Assembly (NCBI GenBank): GCA_017431685.1
Contig: JAFRKO010000034.1
Location: 1-33,742 of the forward strand
From: Mogibacterium sp.
GTDB taxonomy: Bacteria > Bacillota > Clostridia > Peptostreptococcales > Anaerovoracaceae
DNA length: 33,742 nt
Direction: 5' to 3'
The notes under the pieces were generated by a model. That model had not been told where the DNA came from, made no database searches, and was given only the letters and a program-made list of their open reading frames with translations. Below, piece by piece: positions 15,373-24,147 of this stretch. The position numbers were made by a program, and so were the translations under genes. How positions within the stretch are numbered: the first letter of the stretch is position 1; each line of letters opens with the position of its first letter.

Positions 15373-16098
15373 GTGTGTGTCGAAAAGCTTAAGGAAATAA
15401 TAGAAAGATCGAGGAGGATAGTGTTCTTCGGCGGGGCGGGGGTGTCAACTGCAAGCGGCATACCTGATTTCCGTTCTGAAGACGGTCTTTACTCGGAACA
15501 GTTCCATGATGTTTCTCCTGAAACCATCCTCAGCGCATCTTACTTTATGCTGCATACTGCGGAGTTCTATGAGTTCTACTGCAGGTATATGATCTATCCT
15601 GATGCCAGACCTAACGCGGTACACAGGTATCTGTATAAGCTTGAGAAACAGGATAAGCTGCGCGGCATCGTTACTCAGAACATCGACGGTCTTCACAAAG
15701 AAGCGGGCAACAAGAGGGTATATGAGCTGCACGGGAGCGTTCGTGAAAACTACTGTGTTGACTGCGAGAAGGAGTATCCTCTTGAGAAGATAATTCAGAG
15801 CGATGGCGTACCGAGATGCGATAAGTGCGGAGGCATCATAAAGCCGTGGGTAGTCCTTTACGGGGAGATACCTGACAAATATACGATGATAGGCGCGTGC
15901 AGAGAGATTTCAGGCGCCGATACCATGATAGTCGCCGGCACCTCGCTCTCTGTTGAACCTGCTGCATCGCTGATAAATGAGTTTAACGGAAAAAATCTTG
16001 TGGTAATAAACAAAACGCCTACGCCTGCTGACGAAAGAGCTACGCTGCTCATAAGGGCAGATGTGGATGAGGTGTTCAGACAGCTGTTTGAGGAATAA
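15373..16098 (+). CDS. NAD-dependent protein deacylase, sirtuin family
   Basis: Sirtuins remove acyl groups from lysines using NAD. The 241-residue protein shows GAGVSTASGIPDFRS (22-35), TQNIDGLH (101-108), catalytic H120 in LHGS, a zinc site of four Cys (C128, C131, C149, C152), GTSLSVEPAASLI and VVINK. GTG 15373 is chosen because AAGGGG lies 8 nt upstream; GTG 15364 overlaps that site. It ends the operon at a bidirectional terminator shared with pepT. As two GNAT genes lie in the window, protein acetylation control is possible, but no link is shown. Confidence 0.93.
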   Translation: MCVEKLKEIIERSRRIVFFGGAGVSTASGIPDFRSEDGLYSEQFHDVSPETILSASYFMLHTAEFYEFYCRYMIYPDARPNAVHRYLYKLEKQDKLRGIVTQNIDGLHKEAGNKRVYELHGSVRENYCVDCEKEYPLEKIIQSDGVPRCDKCGGIIKPWVVLYGEIPDKYTMIGACREISGADTMIVAGTSLSVEPAASLINEFNGKNLVVINKTPTPADERATLLIRADVDEVFRQLFEE

Positions 16099-16102
16099 AA
16101 AT

Positions 16103-16126
16103 AACGGATCCTGCGGGATCCGTTTT
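16103..16126. terminator. Bidirectional terminator between the sirtuin gene and pepT
   Basis: A 9-bp perfect stem (16103-16111/16116-16124) with loop TGCG has T residues on the plus side and an A-rich stretch upstream that gives T residues on the minus side, so it can serve both convergent genes. Confidence 0.8.
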
Positions 16127-16145
16127 GTATTGCTTTGCTATTCTT

Positions 16146-17357
16146 CTATTTTGCTTTTGCCAGCTCCACAAGCACTTCCGCCATTTTCTCCAGCGATTGC
16201 ACAGGAATGTACTCGGTGTTGGAATGGAAATTCATTCCGCCTGTGGACAGGTTAGGGCAAGGCAGTCCTTCGTAAGTGAGCCTTGCTCCGTCTGTGCCGC
16301 CTCTGATAGGAATGATTATCGGCTCTATTCCACATGCTCTGAATGCAGCTTTTGCGTTGTCTATCAGGAACATGTGCGGTTCTACCAGCTCTTTCATGTT
16401 ACGGTACTGTTCGCGTATCTCAAGAGTGACCGAGTTTTCATATTTTGTATTGAAGTAGTCGACGCATTTGCGCATAAGTGCAATCTTCTTCTCGAAGAGC
16501 GCGGCGTCATGATCTCTGATTATATAACGGGACTCTGCCTCAGCCGGAGTGCCGGTCAGCTGTGTCATGTGGAAGAAACCGTCATAGCCGTCGGTGTATT
16601 CAGGTCTCTGCTCCTGAGGAAGCATCCTCTCGAGTTCTGTTGCGATCCTGACCGCGTTGATCAGTACATCCTTGGCATATCCCGGATGAATATCGCGGCC
16701 CTTGAAATACACCCTTGCTTCAGCAGCGTTGAAGTTTTCGTATTCCAGTTCTCCGATGCGGCCTCCGTCTACTGTATAGGCATAATCCATGCCAAATCCC
16801 TCAATGTCGAAATAATCTGCGCCTTTTCCGACTTCTTCGTCTGAAGTAAAGGCAAGACCGATTCTGCCGTGAGGGATCGAAGGGTCATTTATGAATGTTT
16901 CAGCCATGGTCATGATCTCGGCGATGCCGGCTTTGTCATCACTTCCCAGAAGCGAAACGCCATCAGTGACGATAAGGTCACAGCCTATATAATCCCTGAG
17001 TTCAGGATAGATTTCAGGATCGAGAAATACTTCATCGTTGAGCCTGACCACTCCGCCGTCGTAGTTCTTATGTATCCTTGCGTTTCCGGCGTCTCCAGGA
17101 GCGCTCGGAGATGTATCCATATGAGAAATGAAACCGATGGCCGGTATATCAGCGTCCTGGTTAGAAGGGATCTCACCGTACACATAGCAGTGCTGGTCAT
17201 CAAGCCTCACATTTGATACACCCATAGCAGTCATTTCTTCAGCCAGAAGCCTGGCAAGCCGGAATTGCTTAGCCGTGCTTGGCGATGTTGTGCTGTCTTC
17301 GTCAGACTGTGTGTCTATCGAAATATATCTCATGAATCTGTCAACGATATTGCTCAT
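16146..17357 (-). CDS. pepT: Peptidase T (tripeptide aminopeptidase)
   Basis: PepT is a cytoplasmic M20 dizinc peptidase that removes the N-terminal residue of tripeptides. The 403-residue product has the metal ligands in ISHMDTS (H79, D81), LLGSDDKAGIAEIMT, TSDEEVGKGAD, VDGG and the C-terminal GMNFHSNTEYIP. RGGTDGARLTYEGLPCPNLSTGG is typical of PepT. On the minus strand GGGAGG (17368-17373) precedes the ATG. It is convergent with the sirtuin gene and divergent from the MFS transporter gene. Confidence 0.96.
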   Translation of the reverse strand: MSNIVDRFMRYISIDTQSDEDSTTSPSTAKQFRLARLLAEEMTAMGVSNVRLDDQHCYVYGEIPSNQDADIPAIGFISHMDTSPSAPGDAGNARIHKNYDGGVVRLNDEVFLDPEIYPELRDYIGCDLIVTDGVSLLGSDDKAGIAEIMTMAETFINDPSIPHGRIGLAFTSDEEVGKGADYFDIEGFGMDYAYTVDGGRIGELEYENFNAAEARVYFKGRDIHPGYAKDVLINAVRIATELERMLPQEQRPEYTDGYDGFFHMTQLTGTPAEAESRYIIRDHDAALFEKKIALMRKCVDYFNTKYENSVTLEIREQYRNMKELVEPHMFLIDNAKAAFRACGIEPIIIPIRGGTDGARLTYEGLPCPNLSTGGMNFHSNTEYIPVQSLEKMAEVLVELAKAK

Positions 17358-17456
17358 TGATGGATAACCTCCCGGTCGGTTTTATTTGCAGATCAGTGCT
17401 GTCCGCTACGAATAATGATACTGTTTTTAATCAGCTTTGGCAATTGAGGAATAGAA

Positions 17457-17486
17457 TTGAAATGGCCTGTATATTTCAGTTAAAAT
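17457..17486 (+). promoter_or_regulatory. Candidate promoter of the MFS transporter gene
   Basis: TTGAAA (17457-17462) and TAAAAT (17481-17486) are separated by 18 bp, 20 bp before the ATG. Confidence 0.45.
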
Positions 17487-17506
17487 GAAAATTCAGAGGG
17501 ACTTGA

Positions 17507-18715
17507 ATGATAAAGAAATTAAGAGAGACATTCAGACCTGAATCAAGCTACAAGGCCTTTTTCGTAACGATATTGACATTTGCGCTTGCACATGGTCTAT
17601 ACAAGGGAATTATCGATAACTATCTTGCCGAAGCAGTCGGAATGTCAGCGTTTGACAAAGGTGTTTCAGAGTTTTTCAGGGAAATGCCGGGGCTTGCTCT
17701 GATATTTGTGCTGGCATTGCTGTATGAGTTTTCTGCGGAAAGGATATATCAGATCGGTGCGCTTGTAATGCTTGCCGGAATGGCGATGCAGGCTGTTATA
17801 CCTCCCTCGAAAGTGCTGGTAATAATGGCGATTTTCATCTATTCGCTTGGAGAGCATATACAGCTTGGCATGCGCAATACGATCACGCTGGAATACGCTC
17901 AGGAAGGGAAGAGCGGGGTTGCGCTGGGACAGCAGAGCGCAGTCTATCAGATAGGAATGCTGGCGGGCTACTTTGTAGTAATAGGTTTGTTCTACGTATT
18001 GGGAAGCAGAGGGTCTCTTTTTAAGCCTATATTCATGATGAGTGCTGCTATCATTCTCCTGGGTTTTGCCGCTTCAATAAAGATAAAGGGGGAGAGCAAG
18101 CCTGACCCGTCAAAAAGGAGGTTTTTCTTCCACAGGAAGTACACCAAGTACTATATGCTGGAGCTCTTCTACGGAGCCAGGAAGCAGATATTTTTCACAT
18201 TCGGTCCTTATGTGCTGGTGCTGTTTTATGGCGCCAGCGCAATGGATATAAGCATATTGTTTGCGGTCTCGTCGATATGCTCGTACTTTGCCTCACCGGC
18301 AGTGGGGAGGATAATCGACCGCTTCGGCTATAAGATAGTGATGATATCCGATACGCTCATCCTTGTTATAGTCTGTTTCTTTTACGGATTTGCCCATCAT
18401 ATATTCCCTATGCATACCGCATTTATTATATGCTGTGCAAACTATGTGCTTGATTCCGTGATCTCGCTGGCATCGATGGCATCGAGCGTATATGTACAGG
18501 ATCTGGCGGATAACGCAGATGAAGTCAGGGCAACGATATCCACCGGAGTATCTGTGAATCACTTTATCACGATACTCGTTGCGTTATTTGGCGGGTGGAT
18601 ATGGAAAGTATTAGGTATAGAGACGCTGTTCATGCTTTCTGCCGCGCTGGGGCTCTGCAACAGCGCTTATGCGGCAACCATCAAAACGCGTAATCAGACA
18701 GCTGATCAGAACTAG
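17507..18715 (+). CDS. MFS transporter
   Basis: The 402-residue protein has about twelve hydrophobic segments in two six-helix halves with a basic loop near residues 200-215 (SKPDPSKRRFFFHRKYTKY), the usual MFS layout. RIIDRFGYKIVMISD in the second half is the conserved loop between helices 8 and 9. AGAGGGA lies 5 nt before the ATG. It is followed 19 nt later by the ACT-domain gene without a terminator, so it may be the first gene of that operon. The substrate cannot be told. Confidence 0.85.
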   Translation: MIKKLRETFRPESSYKAFFVTILTFALAHGLYKGIIDNYLAEAVGMSAFDKGVSEFFREMPGLALIFVLALLYEFSAERIYQIGALVMLAGMAMQAVIPPSKVLVIMAIFIYSLGEHIQLGMRNTITLEYAQEGKSGVALGQQSAVYQIGMLAGYFVVIGLFYVLGSRGSLFKPIFMMSAAIILLGFAASIKIKGESKPDPSKRRFFFHRKYTKYYMLELFYGARKQIFFTFGPYVLVLFYGASAMDISILFAVSSICSYFASPAVGRIIDRFGYKIVMISDTLILVIVCFFYGFAHHIFPMHTAFIICCANYVLDSVISLASMASSVYVQDLADNADEVRATISTGVSVNHFITILVALFGGWIWKVLGIETLFMLSAALGLCNSAYAATIKTRNQTADQN

Positions 18716-18734
18716 TTTTTAAAAAGGAGAAAAA

Positions 18735-19010
18735 ATGGATAAACAGGAAAATGCAGTTCTTACGGTAGTTGGCATTAATGACGTCGGTATTCTGGCCAAG
18801 ACAGCATTATGCGTAGCAGAGGCCAAAGGGAATGTGGTCCAGGTATCTCAAATAGTCATGGATAAATTCTTCACCATGAACATGCTCATAGACATAACGG
18901 AACTTGAGGGCAGCCTCAAAGAACTCGAAGATGCGCTCAAGGAGAGCCTCCCGGGCATAGAGGTTCACCTGATGCACGAGAATATCTTCAACTCAATGCA
19001 CAGAATCTGA
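18735..19010 (+). CDS. ACT domain protein, UPF0237 family
   Basis: The 91-residue protein is a single ACT domain ([33 protein letters not shown] at the start), like the regulatory ligand-binding domains that sense amino acids. UPF0237 proteins are nearly always encoded next to a UPF0210 protein, as here (22 nt spacing). Residues in the NDVG loop probably bind a small ligand. AAAAAGGAG precedes the ATG. The ligand is unknown. Confidence 0.9.
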   Translation: MDKQENAVLTVVGINDVGILAKTALCVAEAKGNVVQVSQIVMDKFFTMNMLIDITELEGSLKELEDALKESLPGIEVHLMHENIFNSMHRI

Positions 19011-19032
19011 ACAGCGGAAGGAAACGACGGAT

Positions 19033-20391
19033 ATGTATGATGTAAAGGATATCATGGAGACGGTCTCCATGATCAGGGACAACAATCTTGACATCCGCAC
19101 AACCACCATGGGCATATCACTCATCGACTGCGCGGACACTGATATCGATAAGTCGTGCACCAAGGTGTATGACAAGATCTGCCGACTTGCCGGCGACCTC
19201 GTATCGGTAGGGGAGGATATTTCAGCCAAATATGGCATTCCGATCGTAAACAAGAGAGTATCGGTAACACCTGTTTCGATGCTTGCAGGCGTTTCGGGCG
19301 GAGATCCTGTCAAATACGCGAAGGCCCTCGACCGTGCTGCCAATACTATAGGAATAAACTTTATCGGAGGTTACTCAGCACTGGTTCACAAGGGGTTCAG
19401 TGCAGGCGACATGGAGCTGATAGAATCGATCCCGCGTGCGCTTGCTGAGACGGAACTGGTATGCTCATCTGTCAATATCGGATCGACACGCGCAGGCATC
19501 AATATGGATGCAGTGAGAAAGATGGGCAGCATCATCAGGGAGACTGCTGAGCTTACAAAGGAAAATCAGTGCATGGGCGCTGCCAAACTCGTGGTGTTCT
19601 GTAACGCTGTTGAAGATAACCCGTTTATGGCAGGTGCATTCCATGGCACCGGAGAAGCTGATCATGTGCTGAGTGTCGGAGTTTCAGGCCCGGGGGTAGT
19701 CAGATCAGTGCTTGCCGGGATGCCTAAAGATGCGCCTCTGGACGAGGTGTCAGAAGTCATCAAAAAGACGGCGTTCAAGATCACGAGAGTAGGGCAGCTG
19801 GTAGGTTCTGAGGCAGCTGCCAGGCTGAATACCCAGTTCGGCATAGTTGATCTGTCACTTGCACCAACACCTGCGATAGGTGATTCCGTTGCGCATATTC
19901 TGGAGGAAATCGGACTTGAGCAATGCGGCGCGCATGGAACGACTGCGGCCCTGGCCATGCTGAACGATGCAGTCAAGAAGGGCGGAGTAATGGCTTCCTC
20001 CAGCGTAGGAGGTCTGTCGGGAGCATTTATCCCTGTAAGTGAAGACGCCGGAATGATAGACGCAGCAAGAGAGGGGACTCTGTCAATAGAGAAGCTCGAG
20101 GCAATGACCGCTGTGTGCTCAGTCGGCCTCGATATGATAGTCGTGCCGGGAGACACAACAGCTGATGTGATCGCAGCGATTATTGCAGATGAGGCTGCGA
20201 TAGGCATGGTCAACTCAAAGACCACTGCAGTCAGGCTGATACCGGCAATAGGGCTTGCAGAGGGAGAAGAACTAAACTTCGGCGGGTTGCTCGGTTACGG
20301 ACCGGTGATGCCGCTTCGCACCAAATCGCCGTCAGTTATGATCGCGAGGGGCGGACGGATACCGGCACCGCTTCAGAGCCTGAAAAACTAA
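19033..20391 (+). CDS. PFL family protein, UPF0210 (DUF711)
   Basis: The 452-residue protein belongs to the UPF0210 family, which has a fold related to pyruvate formate-lyase but lacks a proven activity. Family features are [60 protein letters not shown] and the end [12 protein letters not shown]. The length is full. It forms a conserved pair with the preceding ACT-domain gene, which may regulate it. The hairpin at 20417 ends the operon and marks the end of the housekeeping part of the window. Confidence 0.92.
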   Translation: MYDVKDIMETVSMIRDNNLDIRTTTMGISLIDCADTDIDKSCTKVYDKICRLAGDLVSVGEDISAKYGIPIVNKRVSVTPVSMLAGVSGGDPVKYAKALDRAANTIGINFIGGYSALVHKGFSAGDMELIESIPRALAETELVCSSVNIGSTRAGINMDAVRKMGSIIRETAELTKENQCMGAAKLVVFCNAVEDNPFMAGAFHGTGEADHVLSVGVSGPGVVRSVLAGMPKDAPLDEVSEVIKKTAFKITRVGQLVGSEAAARLNTQFGIVDLSLAPTPAIGDSVAHILEEIGLEQCGAHGTTAALAMLNDAVKKGGVMASSSVGGLSGAFIPVSEDAGMIDAAREGTLSIEKLEAMTAVCSVGLDMIVVPGDTTADVIAAIIADEAAIGMVNSKTTAVRLIPAIGLAEGEELNFGGLLGYGPVMPLRTKSPSVMIARGGRIPAPLQSLKN

Positions 20392-20416
20392 ACAGGCATC
20401 AGGATTACGGAAAGAA

Positions 20417-20452
20417 AAGAGCCTTGGGATCTGATGATTCCAAGGCTCTTTT
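20417..20452 (+). terminator. Rho-independent terminator of the UPF0210 operon
   Basis: An 11-bp stem (20417-20427/20440-20450) with a 12-nt loop is followed by TTTT. Confidence 0.8.
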
Positions 20453-20660
20453 GGTGCGCGCGTTCAATCGCTAAAAAGCTCGAAATGCTGTTATTTCAAC
20501 CATCTCAGAGACCTGTCCTCAAAATGGCATATAAGGAACGGGATATTCAAATATCCTTCAGGTTTTCGGATCGGGATACGCGGATGTGGTCAGATCCAAT
20601 CGTATAATAGTCTCTTATGAAAATATAGCATACACTAAAGCTGACAAGGAGGAAGAGACG
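20453..20660. other. Intergenic left edge of the accessory region
   Basis: No gene is seen. The stretch holds a perfect hairpin at 20541-20547/20550-20556 and a TATAAT at 20603-20608 that could be the -10 box of the small gene at 20661, though no good -35 is spaced correctly. This is the likely left border of the element remnant; no att repeat could be found by eye. Confidence 0.4.
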
Positions 20661-20801
20661 ATGTCTAGATCAAAGTATAAATTCTCATATGACGAGATAA
20701 GGATCATAGTCCTGGCCCTAGTTGAACTCAAGAACAAACTTATTGCAGAAGGACGTTACACCGATGCCCTAGATGATCTGCTCATCAGATTAGTAGATTA
20801 A
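20661..20801 (+). CDS. Small 46-residue protein of mobile-element type
   Basis: The product MSRSKYKFSYDEIRIIVLAL... continues with KNKLIAEGRYTDALDDLLIRL. It is a short mostly helical acidic protein. AAGGAGG (20646-20652) lies 8 nt before ATG 20661, so this start is preferred over the ATG-less extension from 20586. Small proteins of this look are, to my recollection, frequent in Clostridial integrative elements, where their function is unknown. It is followed by a terminator-like hairpin and the next accessory genes. Confidence 0.65.
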   Translation: MSRSKYKFSYDEIRIIVLALVELKNKLIAEGRYTDALDDLLIRLVD

Positions 20802-20832
20802 ACAATAGCTATTCATAAAGCTGCATTACATG

Positions 20833-20858
20833 CCCTGCGCAATCTCGCGCAGGGTTTT
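20833..20858 (+). terminator. Terminator-like hairpin
   Basis: A perfect 8-bp GC-rich stem (20833-20840/20847-20854) with a 6-nt loop is followed by TTTT. It lies between the 46-residue gene and the 133-residue gene. Confidence 0.7.
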
Positions 20859-20895
20859 ATATTTAGAGCCGGAAATCCCGGAGAAAGGAAAAACC

Positions 20896-21297
20896 ATGGA
20901 TCTTATTAGACCAAAGAAGGATTACTGCGATAAAAACGGCAGTAAAGATGCGATCCGTATTGCAGATGGAATAGCTGTTGCCGTAGTAGAACATCTTAAA
21001 GAACCGGATAGCATTTTCACAAGAGACGGCTTCAAGGAATTGTATTTGGATCATGTCAGGACACTGCATGATCACAAATTGGACTATGAAGCTATCGAAT
21101 TCATCGCGTATGTGTTCTATGAAAAAGAACTGAACGATGCAGGCCAGATGGTTGCAGTTATGTCGGCAGCATCTGATTCTGTGAAACGCGTATTCGTATC
21201 AAAATTCATCAAGTATGCCAGCATCAAGAGTGGGCATGAAATGCTTAATGACATACTCGATGATATGGCAAAAAACGGTTCGATATGCCTCGGTTAG
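20896..21297 (+). CDS. Hypothetical 133-residue protein
   Basis: I do not recognise this family. The product is soluble and mostly helical, with no signal peptide, no Cys cluster and no nucleotide-binding motif. The start is ATG 20896, with AAAGG (20884-20888) seven nt before it; the longer reading from 20830 begins inside a hairpin and is rejected. Its end overlaps the ParB gene start by 13 bp, so the two are co-translated, and a role beside ParB in the element is likely. Confidence 0.65.
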   Translation: MDLIRPKKDYCDKNGSKDAIRIADGIAVAVVEHLKEPDSIFTRDGFKELYLDHVRTLHDHKLDYEAIEFIAYVFYEKELNDAGQMVAVMSAASDSVKRVFVSKFIKYASIKSGHEMLNDILDDMAKNGSICLG

Positions 21298-22205
21298 TAA
21301 AGGACCCTGGCGCTCCGTCTTCAGTGCCCACAAAAGGCGATGCGGATATCAGGAAAGTGTATGATATCCCTCTGGCGGAAATCGATCCGTTTCCGGATCA
21401 TCCTTACAAGGTTCGTGATGATGAAGACATGATGAACCTTGTCGAATCAGTAAGATCAAGAGGAATACTAACTCCAGCCATCGTCCGAAAAAAGGAAGAC
21501 GGCAGATATGAACTTTTGTCCGGGCACAGGCGCATGAGAGCCTGTGAACTTGCAGGTCTTCCAACTCTCCGATGTGAGGTGGTCGAGATGGATCGTGATC
21601 ATGCAATTCTTCTCATGGTGGATTCAAACCTTCAGAGGTCGTTTATACTCCCAAGCGAGAAAGCCTTTGCCTATAGGATGAGACTTGAGGCTATGAGCAG
21701 ACAAGGTCAGCGAACGGACTTAACTTGTGCAACATCGTTGCACAAGTCAAAGAAATCCAGAGAGTTAATAGGCGAATCTGTAGGAGAAAGCCGTGAGACT
21801 GTGCGCAAGTATATCCGTCTTACAGAACTCATACCAGAATTACTGGATATGGTAGACGAGGGTAAGATCGCGATGAGACCGGCCGTTGAACTGTCATATC
21901 TGCCAAAGCTTCAACAGGGAAAACTGTGGGAGTGTATGGAGCAGGAAGACTGTACGCCATCGCATGCTCAAACGATCCGCATAAGAAGACTGTCGGAGGA
22001 AGGCAAGCTTACCGATGAGGTCATGGAAGCGATCATGATGGAAGAAAAACCGAATCAGCGGGACAAAGTAGTCATACGGGGAGAGAGAATAAAGGATCTC
22101 TTTCCACCTGGTCTCCCTATTTCAAGGCGTGAGGAGTATGTAGTGGCCGCACTTGAGTTTTATTCCAGGCACAGAGATCGCCAGAAAGACCGCGGTGCCA
22201 GATAA
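21285..22205 (+). CDS. ParB-like protein (ParB/RepB/Spo0J family), orphan
   Basis: The 306-residue protein has the ParB N-terminal nuclease-like domain: IPLAEIDPFPDHPYKVRDDEDMMNLVESVRSRGILTPAIVR, then the CTP-binding box II LSGHRRMRACE and SNLQRSF. A helix-turn-helix follows (SRELIGESVGESRETVRKYIRLTELIPELL). The C-terminal third is short. No ParA gene is beside it, which fits the orphan ParB proteins of integrative elements and not the chromosomal parAB locus. It overlaps the upstream gene by 13 bp and has a weak ribosome-binding site. A terminator follows at 22243. Confidence 0.85.
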   Translation: MPRLVKDPGAPSSVPTKGDADIRKVYDIPLAEIDPFPDHPYKVRDDEDMMNLVESVRSRGILTPAIVRKKEDGRYELLSGHRRMRACELAGLPTLRCEVVEMDRDHAILLMVDSNLQRSFILPSEKAFAYRMRLEAMSRQGQRTDLTCATSLHKSKKSRELIGESVGESRETVRKYIRLTELIPELLDMVDEGKIAMRPAVELSYLPKLQQGKLWECMEQEDCTPSHAQTIRIRRLSEEGKLTDEVMEAIMMEEKPNQRDKVVIRGERIKDLFPPGLPISRREEYVVAALEFYSRHRDRQKDRGAR

Positions 22206-22206
22206 G

Positions 22207-22220
22207 TTACAGTACTGTAA
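22207..22220. promoter_or_regulatory. Perfect 14-bp palindrome after the ParB gene
   Basis: TTACAGTACTGTAA is a perfect palindrome directly after the parB-like stop codon. It could be a repressor or ParB site; nothing decides between them. Confidence 0.3.
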
Positions 22221-22242
22221 TAATCGCAATACAACAACATAG

Positions 22243-22281
22243 ACAGCGTTCAAATCGTTATGACTTGAACGCTGTTTTTTT
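22243..22281 (+). terminator. Rho-independent terminator of the ParB gene
   Basis: A perfect 11-bp stem (22243-22253/22265-22275) with an 11-nt loop runs into seven T residues. Confidence 0.88.
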
Positions 22282-22310
22282 ATGCCTCGGATTGCGGGAA
22301 AGGAGTGGAA

Positions 22311-22487
22311 ATGAACAAAGAGGCTGAAAAAAGCAATAAGAACAATGACGTGATCATCTGCACGGATGAGGCCGGAATGCAGCTTTATCTAAGTGAAAAG
22401 GCTGCCAACAGACTGTCGTGGATCCTGACAGGTTTGATGATCCTGATCAGTCTTCCGGTGATCATCCTTGCATTCACGTTGATTTGA
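22311..22487 (+). CDS. Small membrane protein with C-terminal anchor
   Basis: The 58-residue product has a charged, Lys/Asn-rich N-terminal half and one hydrophobic helix at the very C-terminus (about residues 36-58, WILTGLMILISLPVIILAF). It has the look of a tail-anchored protein. ATG 22311 is preceded by AAAGGAG; a GTG at 22305 lies within that site. No family is recognised. It lies among element genes between ParB and the RadC remnant. Confidence 0.55.
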   Translation: MNKEAEKSNKNNDVIICTDEAGMQLYLSEKAANRLSWILTGLMILISLPVIILAFTLI

Positions 22488-22511
22488 AACTATGAAAGGA
22501 GAAATGGAGCA

Positions 22512-22911
22512 ATGACAGTTAAGAGTAAAAAGAGCCTGAAAAAGTGGCTCACAAATACCTTGCTTATTCGCAATACTTAATCTCAAGGCAAACGGGCAAC
22601 CACTCAATCTGAATATATGCAGCATCGGCACACTGGACTCAGCTGTGGTTCAGCCACGTGAGATCTTCAAATCAGCGGTCCTACAGAACAGCAGCAGTTT
22701 CCTTGCGGTTCATAATCATCCAAGCGGCAGCCTTACACCAAGTCAGGAAGACAAGGATGTCACCAGAAGGCTGCTTGCATGTTCAGAGCTCATGGGTATT
22801 GCTATGCTGGATCACCTGATAGTTGCCGGGGAGACCGGTGAGATTTACAGCTTCAAGTCGGAAGGCTTGCTTGATCAGTTAAGGCCCAGATCAAGAGTCT
22901 GGGAACGATGA
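22512..22911 (+). pseudogene. RadC/JAB domain gene lacking its N-terminus
   Basis: The frame open from 22540 to 22911 encodes most of a RadC-type JAB domain: CSIGTLDSAVVQPREIFKSA, the metal site HNHPSGSLTPSQED, and MLDHLIVAG. In a normal protein at least 30-40 residues precede this. Here the frame is closed by TGA at 22537 and no usable start exists before GTG 22645. The ATG at 22512, with GGAG upstream, is in another frame and stops after 22 codons. This fits a broken gene by deletion or frameshift near 22540-22580. The catalytic residues are intact. JAB/RadC genes of this short type are common in mobile elements. Confidence 0.7.
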
Positions 22912-22927
22912 TAGGAGGACGAATAAT

Positions 22928-23233
22928 ATGGCAGAGAACGATGTGATGAGAATCAACAGTGGTAATGTTGAAATCGTAATATATGAGCATATAGGTGTGC
23001 TCGAGAGGAGAGACAACGGGTGGAGCCTCGAGTGCAACGTCGTTTCATGGAATGGTGGTACACCAAAGATAGATATTCGCGAGTGGTCCGGTGACCATCA
23101 GAGGATGTCAAGAGGACTCGCAATAACCGAAGTACAAGCTGAGAAACTTGCAAGAGCTCTCGCGGACAGATACCGCCAGAGATCCGCCAAAAGCAGGGTA
23201 ACACCACCTGAAAAAGAATCTCTTGAACGCTGA
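22928..23233 (+). CDS. YdbC/PC4-like ssDNA-binding protein
   Basis: The 101-residue protein matches the YdbC family, the bacterial counterpart of the transcriptional coactivator PC4, in VIYEHIGVLERRDNGWSLECNVVSWNGGTPKIDIREWSGDHQRMSRGLAITEVQAEKL. YdbC homologues bind single-stranded DNA as dimers and can act in replication or recombination. AGGAGG precedes ATG 22928. The basic C-terminal tail (RYRQRSAKSR) may add nucleic acid contact. It sits 16 nt after the RadC remnant and is one of the accessory genes. Confidence 0.8.
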   Translation: MAENDVMRINSGNVEIVIYEHIGVLERRDNGWSLECNVVSWNGGTPKIDIREWSGDHQRMSRGLAITEVQAEKLARALADRYRQRSAKSRVTPPEKESLER

Positions 23234-23331
23234 GTCAAGGGAAACAACTGCGGCATTCTATGGTAAACTACGATATAGGGCACTGTAGAAGTGCCGCGTT
23301 ACATAAGGAGCTAGGAAAGGGGATATGACAT

Positions 23332-23574
23332 ATGGATTATGAAGTCATCAGGAATGATATTACAAATATGGAAGTGGACGCTATAGTTCTTCCTGCGAAT
23401 CCGATGCTCAGAGAAGGTAGCGGTACGTCAAAGGCCATATATGAAAAAGCTGGCAGAAGAAGCTTGAACAAAGCATGCAACGAAATACTGAAGCGATATC
23501 ACAGCATTAGGACTGGTACAGCCGTGCCTACGCTGGGGTTCAAGTCAAATGCAAAATACATTATCCATCACTGA
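23332..23574 (+). pseudogene. Macro domain gene, truncated
   Basis: The 80-residue ORF is the first half of a macro domain, an ADP-ribose or O-acetyl-ADP-ribose binding fold: NDITNMEVDAIVLPANPMLREGSGTSKAIYEKAG, then GTAVPTLGFKSNAKYIIH. At this point normal macro domains continue with another strand and helix (about 60-90 more residues, including the second ligand loop), but here the frame ends in TGA at once. The DNA changes character at about 23570 into the tail of an unrelated gene. AAAGGGG lies 9 nt before ATG 23332. A 6-bp hairpin (23279-23295) lies in its 5' region. Confidence 0.8.
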
Positions 23575-24019
23575 TCAGCTGGAAGCCGGTGTGAAGGCTG
23601 TTTTCGAGAGCGATGCATATTTGTATTTTATTCTCAGATCCAACATGACAGGAGGCTCTATCTGCCGGATAAAAAAGAATTCAAAGAAAATGACCTTTGT
23701 TGCCTCGGAAGCATATATGCCTGACAGATACACGTTCTACAAAGGAAAGCTCTACTATGGGCATATCAACATGGATCCAAACGGCGAAGATCTGAAGTAT
23801 AAATCATGCTCACTGAGTGGAAAGAACAAGAAATCCGCAAAAGTAAAGATTACAGTAAAGCATAAAAAAACAAATGCAAAGGGCTACTCTGGTATGAGTA
23901 CATACAAAACCGCAATCAATGATAACGACTATGAATACTACTATGGAAAAGACTATCTAAAAAAACCTGACGGAAAGAGGATATTTCTTGGAGACTATTG
24001 TGTTGATCCATTTAGTTAA
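23573..24019 (+). pseudogene. C-terminal remnant of a probable exported or surface protein
   Basis: The frame (open through the macro gene from an accidental ATG at 23549) gives about 148 residues rich in Lys, Tyr and Gly, for example SICRIKKNSKKMTFVASEAY and YFILRSNMTGG, with short repeats of strand character. The pattern resembles the C-terminal end of beta-propeller-like surface proteins (DUF5050-type), but the family is not firm. There is no start, signal peptide or ribosome-binding site of its own, so it is the tail of a longer gene cut off by the deletion joint at about 23570. Confidence 0.55.
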
Positions 24020-24147
24020 TTTTTGATAACACACTGCCTCTTAGTCTGGCATGGGACAGGAGAAAAACAGTATTGCAGATCCGGAATGTTATGCTGTATA
24101 TGTCAGTAAAACAAAATATTGTTAAACCGGACAGGAGAAAAGAAACA

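Noticed and set aside
16125-16844. 239-residue ORF on the plus strand inside pepT
   Set aside because: It is a shadow of the well-supported pepT gene on the minus strand and contains no domain.
21285-22205. Chromosomal partition locus or replication origin
   Set aside because: No ParA, DnaA, rnpA or DnaA-box cluster is present, and the gene is among element genes.
15373-23574. Sirtuin and macro domain as a SirTM/macro ADP-ribosylation system
   Set aside because: The two genes are 7 kb apart, the sirtuin has normal deacylase motifs, and no lipoate-ligase or GcvH-like gene is near.
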